DNA from: Allolobophora icterica
Lineage: Eukaryota; Annelida; Clitellata; Crassiclitellata; Lumbricidae
NCBI GenBank assembly: GCA_963556255.1
Contig: OY744613.1
Coordinates: 42,997,861 to 43,061,860 of the forward strand
Reading direction: 5' to 3'
Length of the DNA stretch: 64,000 nucleotides
The notes beneath the pieces are model-generated. The model ran no database searches, was not told the DNA's origin, and saw only the letters and a program-made list of their open reading frames with translations. Of this stretch, positions 1 to 10,669 are shown in pieces. A program made the position numbers and the translations under genes. How positions within the stretch are numbered: the first letter of the stretch is position 1; each line of letters starts with the position of its first letter.

Positions 1-273
1 CTATTAAAGTACAGCACACGCCTACCTTATAAGTCCATATAGAATCCACGAAATGGAGAGATATGTCTTTAAATATGTGGATAGAAATAGTCAATATCAT
101 ACGTGCTGGCGAAACTGTCTCGATCTTCGTACCTAGCTTTCACATTTGTTGTCATTGAAGTGTTATTTATTGCCGCCCTGTGGTTTCGTACTTTTAGTAA
201 GGAGTTTACTTCTTCTTTTACACGCCTTTCTGAGCTTTTTATAAAGCGATTCATACTCCATGAGCAACCATAG
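1..273. other. AT-rich leader with no recognisable feature
   Basis: I see no domain, RNA gene or repeat shared with the rest of the window. The short minus-strand open frame here has no recognisable composition or motif and is probably chance. Confidence 0.4.
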
Positions 274-844
274 AAAGACTTAGATAGCTTGTGGCAGGCT
301 AGCCAGGCGGCAAACGAATCCGTGGCTAATTTCGCCGCTCGAGTCTCAGTTATAGCGGACCAATTGTCAATAGATGATGCATCTATTTTTATGATTACTC
401 TTAATGGTCTGTTGCCTCCCATAAGGAATGCAGTTTTACAAAAAGGAGCGAAAACCCTCGATGAACTCTTGCTATCAGCTACCTTACTTGAAGTTGCTAC
501 AGGTGCAGCTGATCCGTAATGCTGAAATCCTCAAGGCCTTGACAGCGATGCAACTTCAGCTAGAACGACTGAACAGTCCTTCTGCCTTGCCTGTGCGATC
601 CAACCTGGGTAATCGTGAGGTTTCTTTTAATCTTCCCCTCGAGTCTTATCAACAGTCTGATGACGAGATAGACTATCCATCTCATTCTAACAGCTATACC
701 TTTCCCTCACACGAGCTCTCAGACGACCAACCCTTAAGATCCGCCTTGCCTTACCGCTCCCGTTCCCATTCAGAACCCGACCGCTTGTGCGAACTGAAGG
801 GTTTACTTCCAAACCCGTTAAGTCCAGTTTTTGTCAAAAATTAG
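274..844 (+). pseudogene. gag-like: Ty3/gypsy-type Gag remnant, frameshifted
   Basis: The first 82 codons (274-519) read as the core of a retrotransposon capsid (retrotrans_gag type). Seen: a Leu-Trp-Gln start, then an Ala/Val/Leu helix containing NFAARVSVIADQL, then an ITLNGLLPPIRNAVL stretch typical of the C-terminal half of the capsid. The frame stops at 517-519. The +1 frame picks up immediately (NAEILKALTAMQLQLERL, a coiled-coil-like helix) and stays open to 844 with a Ser/Pro/Asp-rich tail. I infer one coding region broken by a frameshift near 515. No CCHC knuckle is visible, and the start is missing because a stop at 271-273 precedes the frame. Family known: Gag packages element RNA. 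Assignment by composition only. Confidence 0.5.
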
Positions 845-1240
845 ATCTGGGCATCAACTGCTAGTCTATATGGCATTGCATGTTTTTATGTACAGTTGAG
901 GGTCAAAACCGCTTAAGTGACTATAACTATGGCCCAGGTAAGTACTGCGGTGTTTCCAAAAGCCATTAAGTCCTACTTGGTTTCGTTTCCAAAAACTGTT
1001 ATATCTCACAGCCAAGGGCGTGACGTTTTCGAGGTCACATGATACGTGTTAACTCTAACGTGGCGGAAGGTATCTTCTGTGAAGATTATTCCGAGCTTGT
1101 TTTCCTTTTAATAAAAGCAGAAAGCGTAAGAGATGTCCAGTGAAGTGGAAGAAAAATATTTTGAAGGCAAAACGTCAAGGCGCAGAAGTAAAATCACCTG
1201 CTGCAATTAAACTGTGCTCATGTCGCAAAGCAATCCAAAC
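845..1240. other. Interval without a clear gene
   Basis: No open frame of note. Its 3' third (about 1110-1240) contains Cys/Lys-rich pieces in shifting frames that probably belong to the exon-like region that follows. Confidence 0.35.
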
Positions 1241-1248
1241 TTTCGTGT

Positions 1249-1446
1249 TGCGTGAGCAAACTGCAACAAGCCGACATAGACCTGTTCTTTAGGCAGTTGT
1301 ACTCTACGACGGATAGACAGAAACAGGATGCTTTCTTGCTGAAATGTATGACTGTGCTGCATCCGGATCGCAAGCGTCTACGGAGACCGGATTCAAATAA
1401 TCATCGTTCCTTGACAGTGAAGTACCAGGTAAATGTTCTTTGTTAA
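1249..1446 (+). pseudogene. Exon-like fragment of a transposon-encoded Cys-rich protein
   Basis: The peptide has the pattern polar helix, (I/L)-(F)-x-(Q)-L, YSTTDRQKQDAFLLKCM, Arg/Lys-rich run, then a short beta-like LTVKYQV. I associate this layout with the N-terminal part of a widespread invertebrate transposon protein (Cys motif, 'F-x2-L-x2-D-x-Q-x-x-F', basic run, aromatic KY-x-V strand). That memory-based link is tentative. A good splice donor (CAG|GTAAAT) sits at about 1429, right after the last conserved residue, so this is probably one exon. Upstream Cys codons lie in other frames, indicating decay. No catalytic domain is present. It could instead be an unrelated gag fragment. Confidence 0.3.
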
Positions 1447-1689
1447 GCTTGCTTAGGATATCGAAATCAGAGGCTGCACTGTACAATGTACAGACTCCAT
1501 GACTACGACCTCTTTGATACTGTGTGATAATAAAATGTGATACTTCTCCGACCCTGATTTTTATAAGAAGACTATCATGATATTGCGACTGAAATAAGAA
1601 ATGTCTATGCAGGTTTTCATAAAAAGATTACACTCCATGCATTTAGGCATTTCACATAGACCTACTATCTCGGTCTTGCCGATGGCTGG

Positions 1690-2480
1690 TAATTTCGTCT
1701 GCAGTAAGCTTACTTTCAGAAGGTGCGCTTGTGTTAGTATCGATGGACACAAACAGACGCATCGGACCGCTTAGACATCCGGACAACCAGACCCACACAC
1801 AGGCAGTCACCGAAACATTCTCTCCTTCGCACAACCTCGCCTCAACGCGGGCAAAAGACCAACGGCCAACAGTTGTTCGTACAAGCCCACCTTCACTCCC
1901 ACACTTTCAAGCTGCAGGATCTGCGTGGAGGAACCAACGTCGAGGCTGGTCTTAAATTGGTCCGTGAAGCAATGGCAATCTCAAAACGCCCTGGAGCGAA
2001 CAAGATTGGTGTTTTGATAACAGATGGACGAACTAAAGACCTTCCGGCAACACTACGCGAGTCTTCACTGGCCATAGCTGACGGATTAGCTCTTCTTACA
2101 GTCGCTGTAAGATTCATTCGTTTGACGCCTTCCTCTGAGGTATCTGGATACCGTCAACCGTTACACAGTTCAACCTATACAGTCAACGCTCAAGCTCTAT
2201 TAGTGGTCACCGACAATTGTATGAAGTCCACAAGGTCTGTAATAATTTGATTAGATGATTTTCCTTGCTTTCTATTGCGCTATTCATTTTATTTCTCTCT
2301 GGCTGTCTGTCTTACTTCACACTTCATTACTCATCTGGCATGTGTCGGATGCGTTTGGGTTTGTTTCGTGTCTGCGGTTTGTATTTCCGCGTGAATTCGG
2401 ATTCCGTGAATAGGCTTCTAATGTAGTATTGTATGTGCGAGTGGGCTGTGTTTTGGTGTTTTTGTGATGCCGTAGAAGAA
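1690..2480 (+). repeat. Dispersed repeat RV, copy 1, possibly a solo LTR
   Basis: Homologous to 42780-43446 on both sides of a central segment. The 5' part shares the purine/pyrimidine pattern around GGACACAAACAGACGCATC and the GCGGGCAA block. The 3' part shares CGTTTGACGCCTTCC, then GTCTGTAATAA, TATTGCGCTA and CGAGTGGGCTGTG. The copies differ in the middle: this one has about 240 bp encoding a vWA fragment where the other has about 50 bp. An AATAA-type signal follows the homologous Thr/Ser-rich peptide. Element class unknown. Confidence 0.55.
1876..2118 (+). pseudogene. von Willebrand factor A domain fragment inside repeat RV
   Basis: The translation contains LQDLRGGTNVEAGLKLVREA, then GANKIGVLITDGRTKD, then ADGLALLTVAV. 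These are the middle and C-terminal parts of a vWA/integrin I fold: the G-G-T-N-x-x-x-G-L loop with the second metal-ligand Thr of the MIDAS site, the hydrophobic strand ending in T-D-G with the third-loop Asp, and the last hydrophobic strand. The N-terminal D-x-S-x-S loop is absent, so the domain cannot bind metal normally. There are no stops within it. It ends where sequence shared with the other RV copy resumes. Such domains are common in animal matrix proteins (collagen VI, matrilin). I infer a captured host exon or part of an element-encoded protein. Confidence 0.65.
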
Positions 2481-3235
2481 AACTGGGACTTGCCCGACAA
2501 CCAACAACATTATCTGCTTTTATAGTAAGTATAGGACACCACACAGGCATTTGAAATATAGAGGTAGAGACACAGAGTGAAAGGGAGACAGACAGTTAGG
2601 GAGGCGGAAAGGCAGATAGACATACAGTTAGAGAGACACAGACAGTACTGTTAGGGAGGCGGAGGGGCAGAGAGGAATGAGCAGAGGGAGATATCTGTGC
2701 TATACGTAGGCGTGGCTGGAACTCACTAGTATTTAGACTGGATAGGGGAATGGCACCTGTGGTCAAGCCAATAGGGCGCTCGTATTCGTGCGTGTACAAA
2801 ATATGTAGACCAAGCGACACCGACCGGAAGGGGATTTAAGAGCAACGTTAAGACTGTAAAGTGGCTCAGTCTGTGGGTCGTGCTCAGTCGGTCGGAGTCG
2901 CTGGTCGGAGGTCGTGCTGGTGATTAAACTACTCTTCAACATCCGAGTCTTCATCTTCTTCCGTTGGTCGACAATCCCGAATCTCGGGCGATCAACGCAT
3001 ACACTACACTTTATAATACTATGAGCAGGATATTAAGTCATTCCCACTTCTGCACACTATAATTCCTATGTATCGCAGTGGGCAGTCCAATACAATATGA
3101 TTATGGGTTAATTTATTTTCTGTGAAATATTTGTCGTAATCGGTGATGTAGTTGATAAGCGTTTCCCTTTCCATTGGCTAATTCTTAGAGCTGACAGATG
3201 ACCCTCACTAATTTGTCCAATAGCAAGTTGTCATA
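2481..3235. other. Purine-rich tract and possible LTR end
   Basis: About 2550-2700 is GA-rich with GACAGACAGTTAGGGAGGCGG-like words repeated about 60 bp apart. Between 2900 and 3000 there is GATTAAAC followed by CT-rich sequence and the small palindrome CCCGAATCTCGGG. This looks like the R/U5 end of an LTR and the start of a leader, but no partner copy lies in the window. No coding sequence seen. Confidence 0.25.
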
Positions 3236-3520
3236 GAGAGCATAACGTGGGTAGGTATGTTTTTAATACAGTCCGCAAGGCAGGATAATTGATACTGAGC
3301 ATTCAGAGAGTTCAGGCTCTCAGGAATCCTCTGGACCATGTCGTGACTGGTGAAGTAAAGACTTCATTATGGTTTCTGTGTAAGTTTATCGACAAGATAG
3401 GTGGTTGCATCTCCAGGTAAGTTTGTCATTTTTGTTTTTATTACATTGAATAAGTTTATATCTTTAATTCAGTCGTCACGTTCACTTCATTCGTTTCTCT
3501 TGTAAGGAGGCTAGTTCCTT
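3236..3520 (+). repeat. LTR-like segment, family M, copy 1
   Basis: Contains a donor-like CAGGTAAGTTTG near 3414, then T-rich sequence, then CAGTCGTCACGTTCACTTC and an ending GGCTAGTTCC near 3510. The segment at 62890-63490 shares the CAGTCGT(C)A(T/C)GTTCA block and the same ending. I read these as LTR R-U5 regions of a retroelement family. Confidence 0.45.
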
Positions 3521-4739
3521 CACCACAGTTAGACTCATCTTGGTGTGGCTAGAAATAGGCTCATCACAGAACTGATGTAGTGGCTGACTTCTACGGCGCC
3601 AGATCATTGGGAGCCATACACTCATACCACACAGACTGACAAGCCGACGCACAGATTCCAGACCACAAAGGCGCCAGTGAGTCTGAAGTACGAGTCCACT
3701 AAACCAGCTGACCAGATGCCACGTGTACAGGGATATACAGACGGAAAAGACGAATACGGACAGAGATAGAGAGAGGGATGAACAGACGCAGCTATGCAAG
3801 TAACCCAACCGACAAACTTGACTATAAATAGAGCCTGAGCCTAACATGTAAGAAGAGAGGGAGATGTCACGAGTTATAGTAGAAGTAGCAGTACGATGTT
3901 GTCCTCGTAATTGTAACGCGTGAATAAACTCATGAACTGCTGCTGAGCGTCGTCTTAGTCTTTCTTCAGGCCACCGGCCAAGGGCCGAGCTGGTCGTCGA
4001 GCTCGAGAGATGCTCCGCCTGGTCGTATAAAGGGACGCGCCGATAACGTTCTCTTCTGCTACAGTACGACACGTTCCGATCTACTACGTACATCAACCTC
4101 GTCATCAATTAGCCACGCTACACTAAGTTTAAAACAATCGTCAGCCGAGCACGAGCTAAAACGTAAGGTAGGCACCGGCGCCGTTGGACCGTGGCACTGA
4201 TTGTCGTGGTTGATGAGATTACTCAGGAAGTTGTTGCATTAACATTCTTCCAATCCGAGTTCGGTTGCTAGGGGGAGAGGAGGAAGACAAGCTGCTAAGG
4301 CGGGTGCTGTTTAGGTTGAGAGTTGGAGGGAAAGGATCAGGTGAGTAAGGGTATCAATTCTTGAAGAGGTGATTCCTTACTTTTGAGTGGAAAGCTTGAG
4401 GGTGATAGACAGAGGGCCCTGAGGCAGAGGTGGGTGGTCGGCAGAGATGATTGAGGAACTGAAAATTTGCCCAATTCAAGAGGAGGATCGTTCCAGAGAC
4501 GTGGTATAGGTTAGCTGGATTGTGAAGAGTTCGCGAAAATATTTAGGCTGTGACGTTTGTAGGTAGTTGTAGGTTAACATGACTTGTAAATAGATTCGCT
4601 CTGGGATTTTTAGCTAATGAAATAATTTAAATTTTTTTCGGAGCTGTTTTCCAGCTTTTCTACGGTCAATAGAGATTTGCTCATGGCTCTGGCCAACAAC
4701 GTCCACACTTCAAAAGAACAAGCCCAAATCCTGATGGCA
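3521..4739. other. Non-coding interval, LTR-leader-like
   Basis: Includes a GTGAATAAAC signal near 3922 followed by CT-rich sequence and a GTATAAAG TATA-like word near 4024. No reliable coding frame. A 208-codon minus-strand frame (3482-4108) is rich in Ser/Leu/Arg with no domain, so I do not call it a gene. Confidence 0.3.
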
Positions 4740-5720
4740 AGAAAATTGGCCGACAGAGGGCGTTCTCGCCGTAAAATCAGAGACAGAGGGCTCAAATGAC
4801 GCGTTTGCAAAGAAAGTTGGCGACCAAGCTTCGATAGCATAGAGGTTATACAAACCGAAGTGAACCATCTGCAACAAGTCGTTAACATGGCGGAAGATGG
4901 CACCTAAACATTACCACATGACCAAATAAAACATCGAAACTTTGGCCACCAACCTGCTTTTTAAAATAACTAAATAAATAAATAATATAACGTTCTCGTT
5001 CTGATCAATGTCAGTAGGTCTTATATAATTGTGTATGACTGAAGCTAACACTAACATAAGAGAAGTAGTCTGCGATAGGGTGCATGAGAAATTATGAGTG
5101 TGAACACCCTATATATCCTTTCACGTAAAATTGAGGGTTGATCTAGTCTCGTGGGAGGCGGCTCGGCCGACAGCAAGCGGGTGGTGTGCCGGTGGAAAGA
5201 CAATTGCTAGAATTTCGTCTGGGACGGTGTTTGACCTGTCGTGGCTAAGAGATGTATACAAGGAAAAATGATGATGACTCCGTCTTTACTGAGACTGGGC
5301 AAATGTTCGAGATGCCTGTACTGCAGCTTATATAAAAAAAATAGCATGACTCCAGGAGTGAACGATCCACCTACAGATGAGTGCTCTTCAATACTGTCTA
5401 ATGATTTAGCTGACTCCATTTTCAATTATCTGGGACCAGAGACATGGACGGTCGATGAAACAGTGGCTTATCGTCCGGCGACCAAAGATAGTTATGCGAT
5501 CTTGGAGGGACTCTACCACCGTCACTTCTACGTAAATGGACGCGTGGGTATTGACCAGAACGACATGGTCGCCCTACGCGCCTTAGCACCAGCATATCAT
5601 GTTAAATTCAGCATTGTACCCGTCATCACTGCCACTATGCAGTCTCTCGCTTCAACGCCCAGAGCAAGTTCGATCTTTCGTGCCTGAGAACGAGAAGCCG
5701 GTAGCCTACCTTGGTCAGAA
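4740..5720 (+). repeat. Tandemly duplicated unit, copy A
   Basis: Shares with copy B (5865-7020) a chain of blocks in the same order: AAATTGGCCGA, TCAGAGACA, GATCAATGTCAGTAGGTC, GAAGCTAACACTAACATAAG, GTGTGAACACCCTAT, GTGGGAGGCGGCTCGGC, AAAAATGATGATGACTCCG, GGGCAAATGTTCGAGATGCC, and a 3' block ending near GAGAACGAGAAGCCGGTAGCC. Copy A has a private insert at about 4808-4995; copy B has one at about 6230-6560. Confidence 0.75.
5241..5687 (+). CDS. Hypothetical protein in tandem unit A
   Basis: A 148-codon frame. The region NDPPTDECSSILSNDLADS and the later GRVGIDQNDMVALRALAPAY and HVKFSIVP stretches look protein-like and are nearly the same in copy B. In copy B, however, the two halves lie in different frames, so the ancestral frame is uncertain. 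No domain recognised, no signal peptide or membrane segment. Its setting among LTR-like pieces suggests an element-derived gag or pol scrap. Low confidence that it is expressed. Confidence 0.25.
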   Translation: MAKRCIQGKMMMTPSLLRLGKCSRCLYCSLYKKNSMTPGVNDPPTDECSSILSNDLADSIFNYLGPETWTVDETVAYRPATKDSYAILEGLYHRHFYVNGRVGIDQNDMVALRALAPAYHVKFSIVPVITATMQSLASTPRASSIFRA

Positions 5721-5864
5721 CCCGAGGGAGTGCCAATGATGGCTCCCGCGCTCAAACCTTGGGCTGTTCCAACTTTCTTGTGCTTTGACGTCAGGTCAGT
5801 GACTTTGCCGGTCACTGACCGTTTCATAACTCAAGGAAGCACGGATCCAGAGGAAGTCTTTCTG

Positions 5865-7020
5865 GGCAAATTGGCCGAAAAGGAGCGTTCTCTAAAATCA
5901 GAGACACGGAGGCTCAAATGACGCGTTCTGATCAATGTCAGTAGGTCTAATATAAGTGCATTTAAGACTGAAGCTAACACTAACATAAGAGAAGTATTGT
6001 GTAGGGTGGGGTGCATGAGAAATTATGGGTGTGAACACCCTATGTGTCCTTACACGTTGAATGGAGGGTTTACGTCCCCCTCGTAGGAGGCGGCTCGGCA
6101 GGCACAAGCGGATGGTCTGTCGGTGGAAAGCCAATTGCTCGAGTATCGTCTGGGACGGTGTTTGCCTTGCCGTGGCTGAGATGTATAAGTGGAAAAATGA
6201 TGATGACTCCGCCTTTACAGATCGGTTCATCGCTTGATACAGAGGCTCTGCAGCGGTCTTCATATTCGCCTGTCTTGTTAGTTCAGGGAGAGATTGGCGG
6301 CACTGTGGCGAGTGTGAAGGTGGCTGCGGAGACGAAACTCGTTGAGGCGGGATCAACGCTCGTTGAGGGGATAGATCGTCTGTTTAAACTCTTTTGGATT
6401 TTGAACATGGCATATCCAGACAATTGTTCTAATGTTTTAAAAAAATTTAGAGTTTAAAATTTATAAGATTAAAGACAGTAAGAAGATTCCACCTACTGTT
6501 CGGGAACTTGGCAGTTACCTCACCAAGTATATGTAGGCTGCCTTATAGTATTAAACTGATGACATTTACTGGGCAAATGTTCGAGATGCCTGTACTCCAT
6601 CTTATATAAAAAATAGCATGACTCCAGGAGTGAACGATCCACCGACAGATGAGTGCTCTTCAATACTGTCTAATGATTTAGCTGACTCCATTTTTTAATT
6701 ATCTGGGACCAGAGACACGGTCGGACCATGAACCGGTGGCTTATCGTCCGGCGACCAAAGACAGTGATGCCATCTTGGAGGGACTCTGCCACCGGAATCA
6801 TCTGGTTGATGTTACGTCACTTCTACGTAAAGGGACGCGTGGGTATTGACCAGAACGACATGGTCGCCCTACGCGCCTTAGCACCAGCATATCATGTTAA
6901 ATTCAGCATTGTACCCGACATTGCTGCCACCATACAGTCTCTCGCTTCAACACCCAGAGCAAGTTCGATCTTTCGTGCCTGAGAACGAGAAGCCGGTAGC
7001 CTAATTGTTCAGAACCCGAG
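5865..7020 (+). repeat. Tandemly duplicated unit, copy B
   Basis: Partner of copy A, with an additional internal segment of about 330 bp (6230-6560) not seen elsewhere in the window. It carries a run-length change in a T-stretch (near 6690) and other small indels that break the frame open in copy A. Between the copies, 5720-5865 shows no feature. Confidence 0.75.
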
Positions 7021-8297
7021 GGAGTGTATGGAAAGGGAAACTGAACATAGGCCGCCTCAGATCCACATATAGGATTTGACTGTGTACTTTATTTACATCG
7101 ATGCGGTATCAGTTCGAGTAACAGTTAGACCAACGGACCTTCCAGGAGAGATAACAAAATCATTACACATAAGCATGGACGTGATAGCCAATACACATAT
7201 CAAGTAGAGAGACACTAAGAGTAGGTATAAATGACTTTGAATTACATGTAAGTAGCGAAAGCAATATGGCTTCAAGGGTAGAAGAACTGGGACGGGCATA
7301 GGAACACCTTCTGCGGGCGAATAATGTGACATTGTTTGCATGTTCATTTGTAAGCCAGCGTCCTCTGTACATTTATAACTAATTTCAGCGATCGGAAGGT
7401 AATTAAAGCATCCAGCGAACATGTCATTGCCTGACTTTATCAAGCTCCCATATATCAGAGACTTTTTTGGGTATGCAAAGTAATGGTAGAAGCCAGATAC
7501 GTTTCTAGACATTGAGGCTACTGTAGAGATAGAAATAGGATGTTGTGGTGACAATATTAACGTGAATACTATACTGCAGCTGGTCCGAGACTTCCAATCC
7601 ACTTATTCCCAGCATTGAGTTTATAAGCTGTGTTAGTGAAGCGCCATCTTTCGTCGTGCCTCGGGACAAAGAGAGGACGCAAGACATGAGAATAGACAGC
7701 GGTCGTTTGAAATCCTTCGATGACTCTTGGCCGACCTCTAACGCTTTCAACAAAACGCTTCAAGGACTCGAAAGAAATCTCCTCATGCACGAAGTATGGA
7801 CAATGGTGGCGCTTAACACGAACTCTCTTAAATACATTTCGGATGGGGCAATACTTCTCTCCAACGTCATTTGCCGAGGCTATTGCGAGAGTCGCCATAG
7901 CAACCGAAAGTGCGTGGATTTGACTACAGAGGACGATTACCCAGCAACGACCTGCCTTAGAAGTGTTCGATATGTCATGAGGCTATTTGGTAATTAACGT
8001 TACTGACTTTCTCCCTTGGTATGAGCGCTATGTTTGTTTCATCCTCAGCAGAGTTGCGTACTATCAGTACTGTTAAACTCTTCGTAGTTTTCGATTGAAG
8101 CAATCTTACTTCCGAACAAGTACCTGGCCCATGTTACCGGGGTAGGGATGGTTTTCGGTCGGTTCTGTCAAATTGTTGTCCCATCTTTTGTTCCCTTGTT
8201 TGGAAGCCTGTATGGACCACGTGATCATACCCATGTGGAAAAAGTCTATGTAAATCTGGTGTAATGGAAGAGGGAACCAAGATATGAACAGTTTTTA
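7021..8297. other. Interval with unassigned open frames
   Basis: Two overlapping frames occupy 7569-7997: a minus-strand frame of 109 codons (7898-7569, with VKRHHCPYFVHEEISFESL) and a plus-strand frame of 113 codons (7656-7997). Neither resembles a family I know and I cannot say which, if either, is real. The rest of the interval, including the approach to the reverse transcriptase at 8298, has no supported feature. Confidence 0.2.
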
Positions 8298-8925
8298 ATG
8301 TACACCGTCATGCCGAATGGATCCAGACATGCGAGTAAGTCTTTTCAGAGGCTAGCTGACATAGTGCTGAAGGGTGCCGAAGATTATTCAGCGGCTCACA
8401 TTGATGACGTCATAATTTTCAGTAAGAATTGGGAAAATCATATCCGCCATTTGAGAAACATTCTAGCGAGGTTAGGAGAAGCGAACTTAACAGTTAAACT
8501 AGAAAAGTGTCAATTCGGACAAAGGTCAATAAAAATACTAGGACACGTTCTGGAAGATGGACTGATCAAACCAAATCCAGAGAAGATAACAGCAATTCAA
8601 GATTATCCAATTCCGAAGACCAAACGTCAGGTCAGAGCGATTCTTGGTTTAGCTAATTTCTACAGGCACCATCTACCGAACTTCGCAGAAATAGCAGAAC
8701 CATTAACAGAGCTTACAAGTAAGGATAAATCTGACAGAGTCAAGTGGACAGAAAACGAAGACCGAGCCTTCAATGAATTGAAACAGGGTCTCACGTCAGA
8801 CAGATTTATAATTCCGCCTGATATAACGAAGCCATATATATATTGAAATGCGATGCATCAGCTACAGGGATAGGTGCAGCACTTCTACAGAAAGATGCAC
8901 ATGGGATAGAAAGACCAATAAGTTA
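8298..8925 (+). pseudogene. pol-like: Ty3/gypsy reverse transcriptase-RNase H fragment
   Basis: The open frame starts inside the RT palm (YTVMPNGSRHASKSFQRLAD), has the catalytic-loop motif as HIDDVIIFS in place of the usual YIDD, and continues through KCQFGQRSIKILGHVL and the connection region (RAILGLANFYRHHLPNFAEI, AEPLTELTSK). It ends at 8846. One frame over, the RNase H start is visible (KCDASATGIGAALLQKDA, including the first catalytic Asp) to about 8925, where homology is lost. A full RT-RH is about 450 residues. This has the last half of RT and about 30 residues of RNase H, so it is dead. Protease, N-terminal RT and integrase are not adjacent. Confidence 0.9.
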
Positions 8926-9340
8926 AAACTGGTCAACAACCAACGGAAGGCACATCTGAAGAACTGAAGGAGGACAAACGCAGGACGAGGCATCAATTAG
9001 GATCACGATCCAAAGGAAGGACGATAGATCTGGTGAGCAAATTCTGGTTTGGAGCTTTTGAGTGCAGATGTAAGATTGTATGTTAGGAATACCTAGTTAA
9101 AATTATAGAATTCTAAGCATTACCCTTCGTGTGGAGTGTTGAACTGTTTGTTAGATAGAGGAAGAAGTAAATTTAACGTAATGAACATCATCGTCAAACA
9201 ATAAGAAATCGTTGTAAATAAAATAATAGTTAGTAACATACGAAGAGAAAAATCATCTGGTGTCGTTCTTCTTACGAGTCAACGAAACACGCCAAGGAAC
9301 ATCCGAAGAGACTGCACAAGCACCGCTACCACCAAATATA
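8926..9340 (+). other. Deletion-joined 3' tail of the gypsy fragment
   Basis: Homology to RNase H stops abruptly and is followed by AT-rich sequence with AATAAAATAATAG near 9218, which could be a 3' LTR polyadenylation region. An internal deletion joining pol to the 3' end is the simplest reading. No frame of note. Confidence 0.35.
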
Positions 9341-9680
9341 GTTTTATTAGATGATTGACGTGGAGGTGTTAAGCACCACGGCAATCAATCTTTCTAAAAC
9401 CATTACTGTACATCTGGGATTCGGGATTTGCGGCATTTGGGCAGGAGAACATGTCTTGCTCGAATCGTTGCGTGGCTGGTGACTGTTTCCTCTGAATTTC
9501 AGTATGACAAATTCACTTCACTGCGGTATGTTCATAATGGGTTTCACATTTATATTTTATTACTATATTTTAAATTATCAGTATCTTAAATTCAGTTCCT
9601 CCAATAAATTACTTTTATATACTGATCGCGAAGTTTCCTCCTTCTTGTAGCTAGTTCCCTGGTCAAGTAATGTAATGACT
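9341..9680 (+). repeat. LTR-like segment, family M, copy 2
   Basis: Matches 63230-63490 in order: GCGGCA(T/G)T(T/C)GGGC, TCG(T/C)TGCGTGG(C/T)TGG, GAATTTCAGTATGA, CACTTC(A/G), ATATGTTCAT-like, TATATTTTA, and the ending AGCTAGTT(C/T)CC. Interpreted as the R-U5 end of an LTR. Confidence 0.55.
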
Positions 9681-9844
9681 CTTCGGGTAAATCTTGTAAA
9701 CGCCACATAATAAGACGACAAAGCCTCGTACTAATTAGTGAAGAACCGGTCTTTTCGAATTCCCAAGTACATGTACCTAACTTTTCTTATTATTTAGCTA
9801 TTATCACTTTTTTGTAGTTGAATCCGAAGCCCCTATACTTTTAT

Positions 9845-10440
9845 CACATGGCTGGGAATCACTGCAGTTGCATTTGTACAGATAGGAACTACATGTTCTG
9901 AGGAGTGCATATAAAAATATCGTGTGAAGGGAAACAGGTTTCTGTCTGGCCGGTAATTTGAGAGCATCAGATATCAGTGTAAAGCTCAGGGACTTGGCCA
10001 ACGTATGCGGTGGTGCACTTCGCCCGAGGATGAAGCTGGATAGCTGGGATGCATTTGGATACTTAGAGTTGCCAGGCTGTCAGAAAACTGGACATAGTCA
10101 GAAGCAGTGGTAGTTGTAGTACTGGGCGAGTGATTTTTGGAGATGGTCTTATAATTAGAACAAGGTACACACAGGTCGGCAGGTCACCCAGATGACTGGC
10201 GAGTCTGACAGGCTGACTGTAGGCAGATGAGGGAGTTAGTGGTATTTGTGGGAAGAGGTTAGCTAGGGAGCCAGAGAAGGTTTAAGAGGTAGGACCGCAG
10301 GCAGGAGGGCAGTCAGAACTTGGACGTGAATCTGGTGGACGCTGATTGAGAGCAAGCGAGCGTTGTGACGGAACGAGATGATGCCTGTAGGAGACGACTG
10401 ACTAGACAGCTTGAACAATGAAATAGAGATAAGTATATAT
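9845..10440 (+). repeat. R1 repeat, copy 1
   Basis: Shares long blocks with 14320-14714 and 57116-57716: TTTTTGGAGATGGTCTTATA, AGAACAAGGTA, GTAGGCAGATGAGGG, GGGAGCCAGA(G/A)AAGGTTTAAG, AGCAAGCGAGCGTTG, ACGGAACGAGATGATGCCT and CAGCTTGAACAATG(A/G)AATAGAG. A TATAAAAA box sits near 9913, as in the 57 kb copy. A (TA)11-like microsatellite follows at about 10434-10460. The body is non-coding and looks like the leader or LTR of a retroelement. Confidence 0.75.
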
Positions 10441-10669
10441 ATATATATATATATATATATTATCATTATTAATCATAACATATTTATTCTCATAATTCTG
10501 TAACGTGTGATGCGAGTGGGCTCAGTATGCTGTTTGATTAAATGATTTTTGTAACGATCTTCTTCAGTTCGCTATTCCTCTTAGACTAGGTTAGATATCA
10601 GTGCAATGCAATGGAACGCTTATTTGTTCACGAGATCACTAATCTAATCATAGTTATACTTTGATCATA

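Noticed and set aside
3482..4108. 208-codon minus-strand frame
   Set aside because: No motif; overlaps LTR-like sequence on the other strand; composition looks random.
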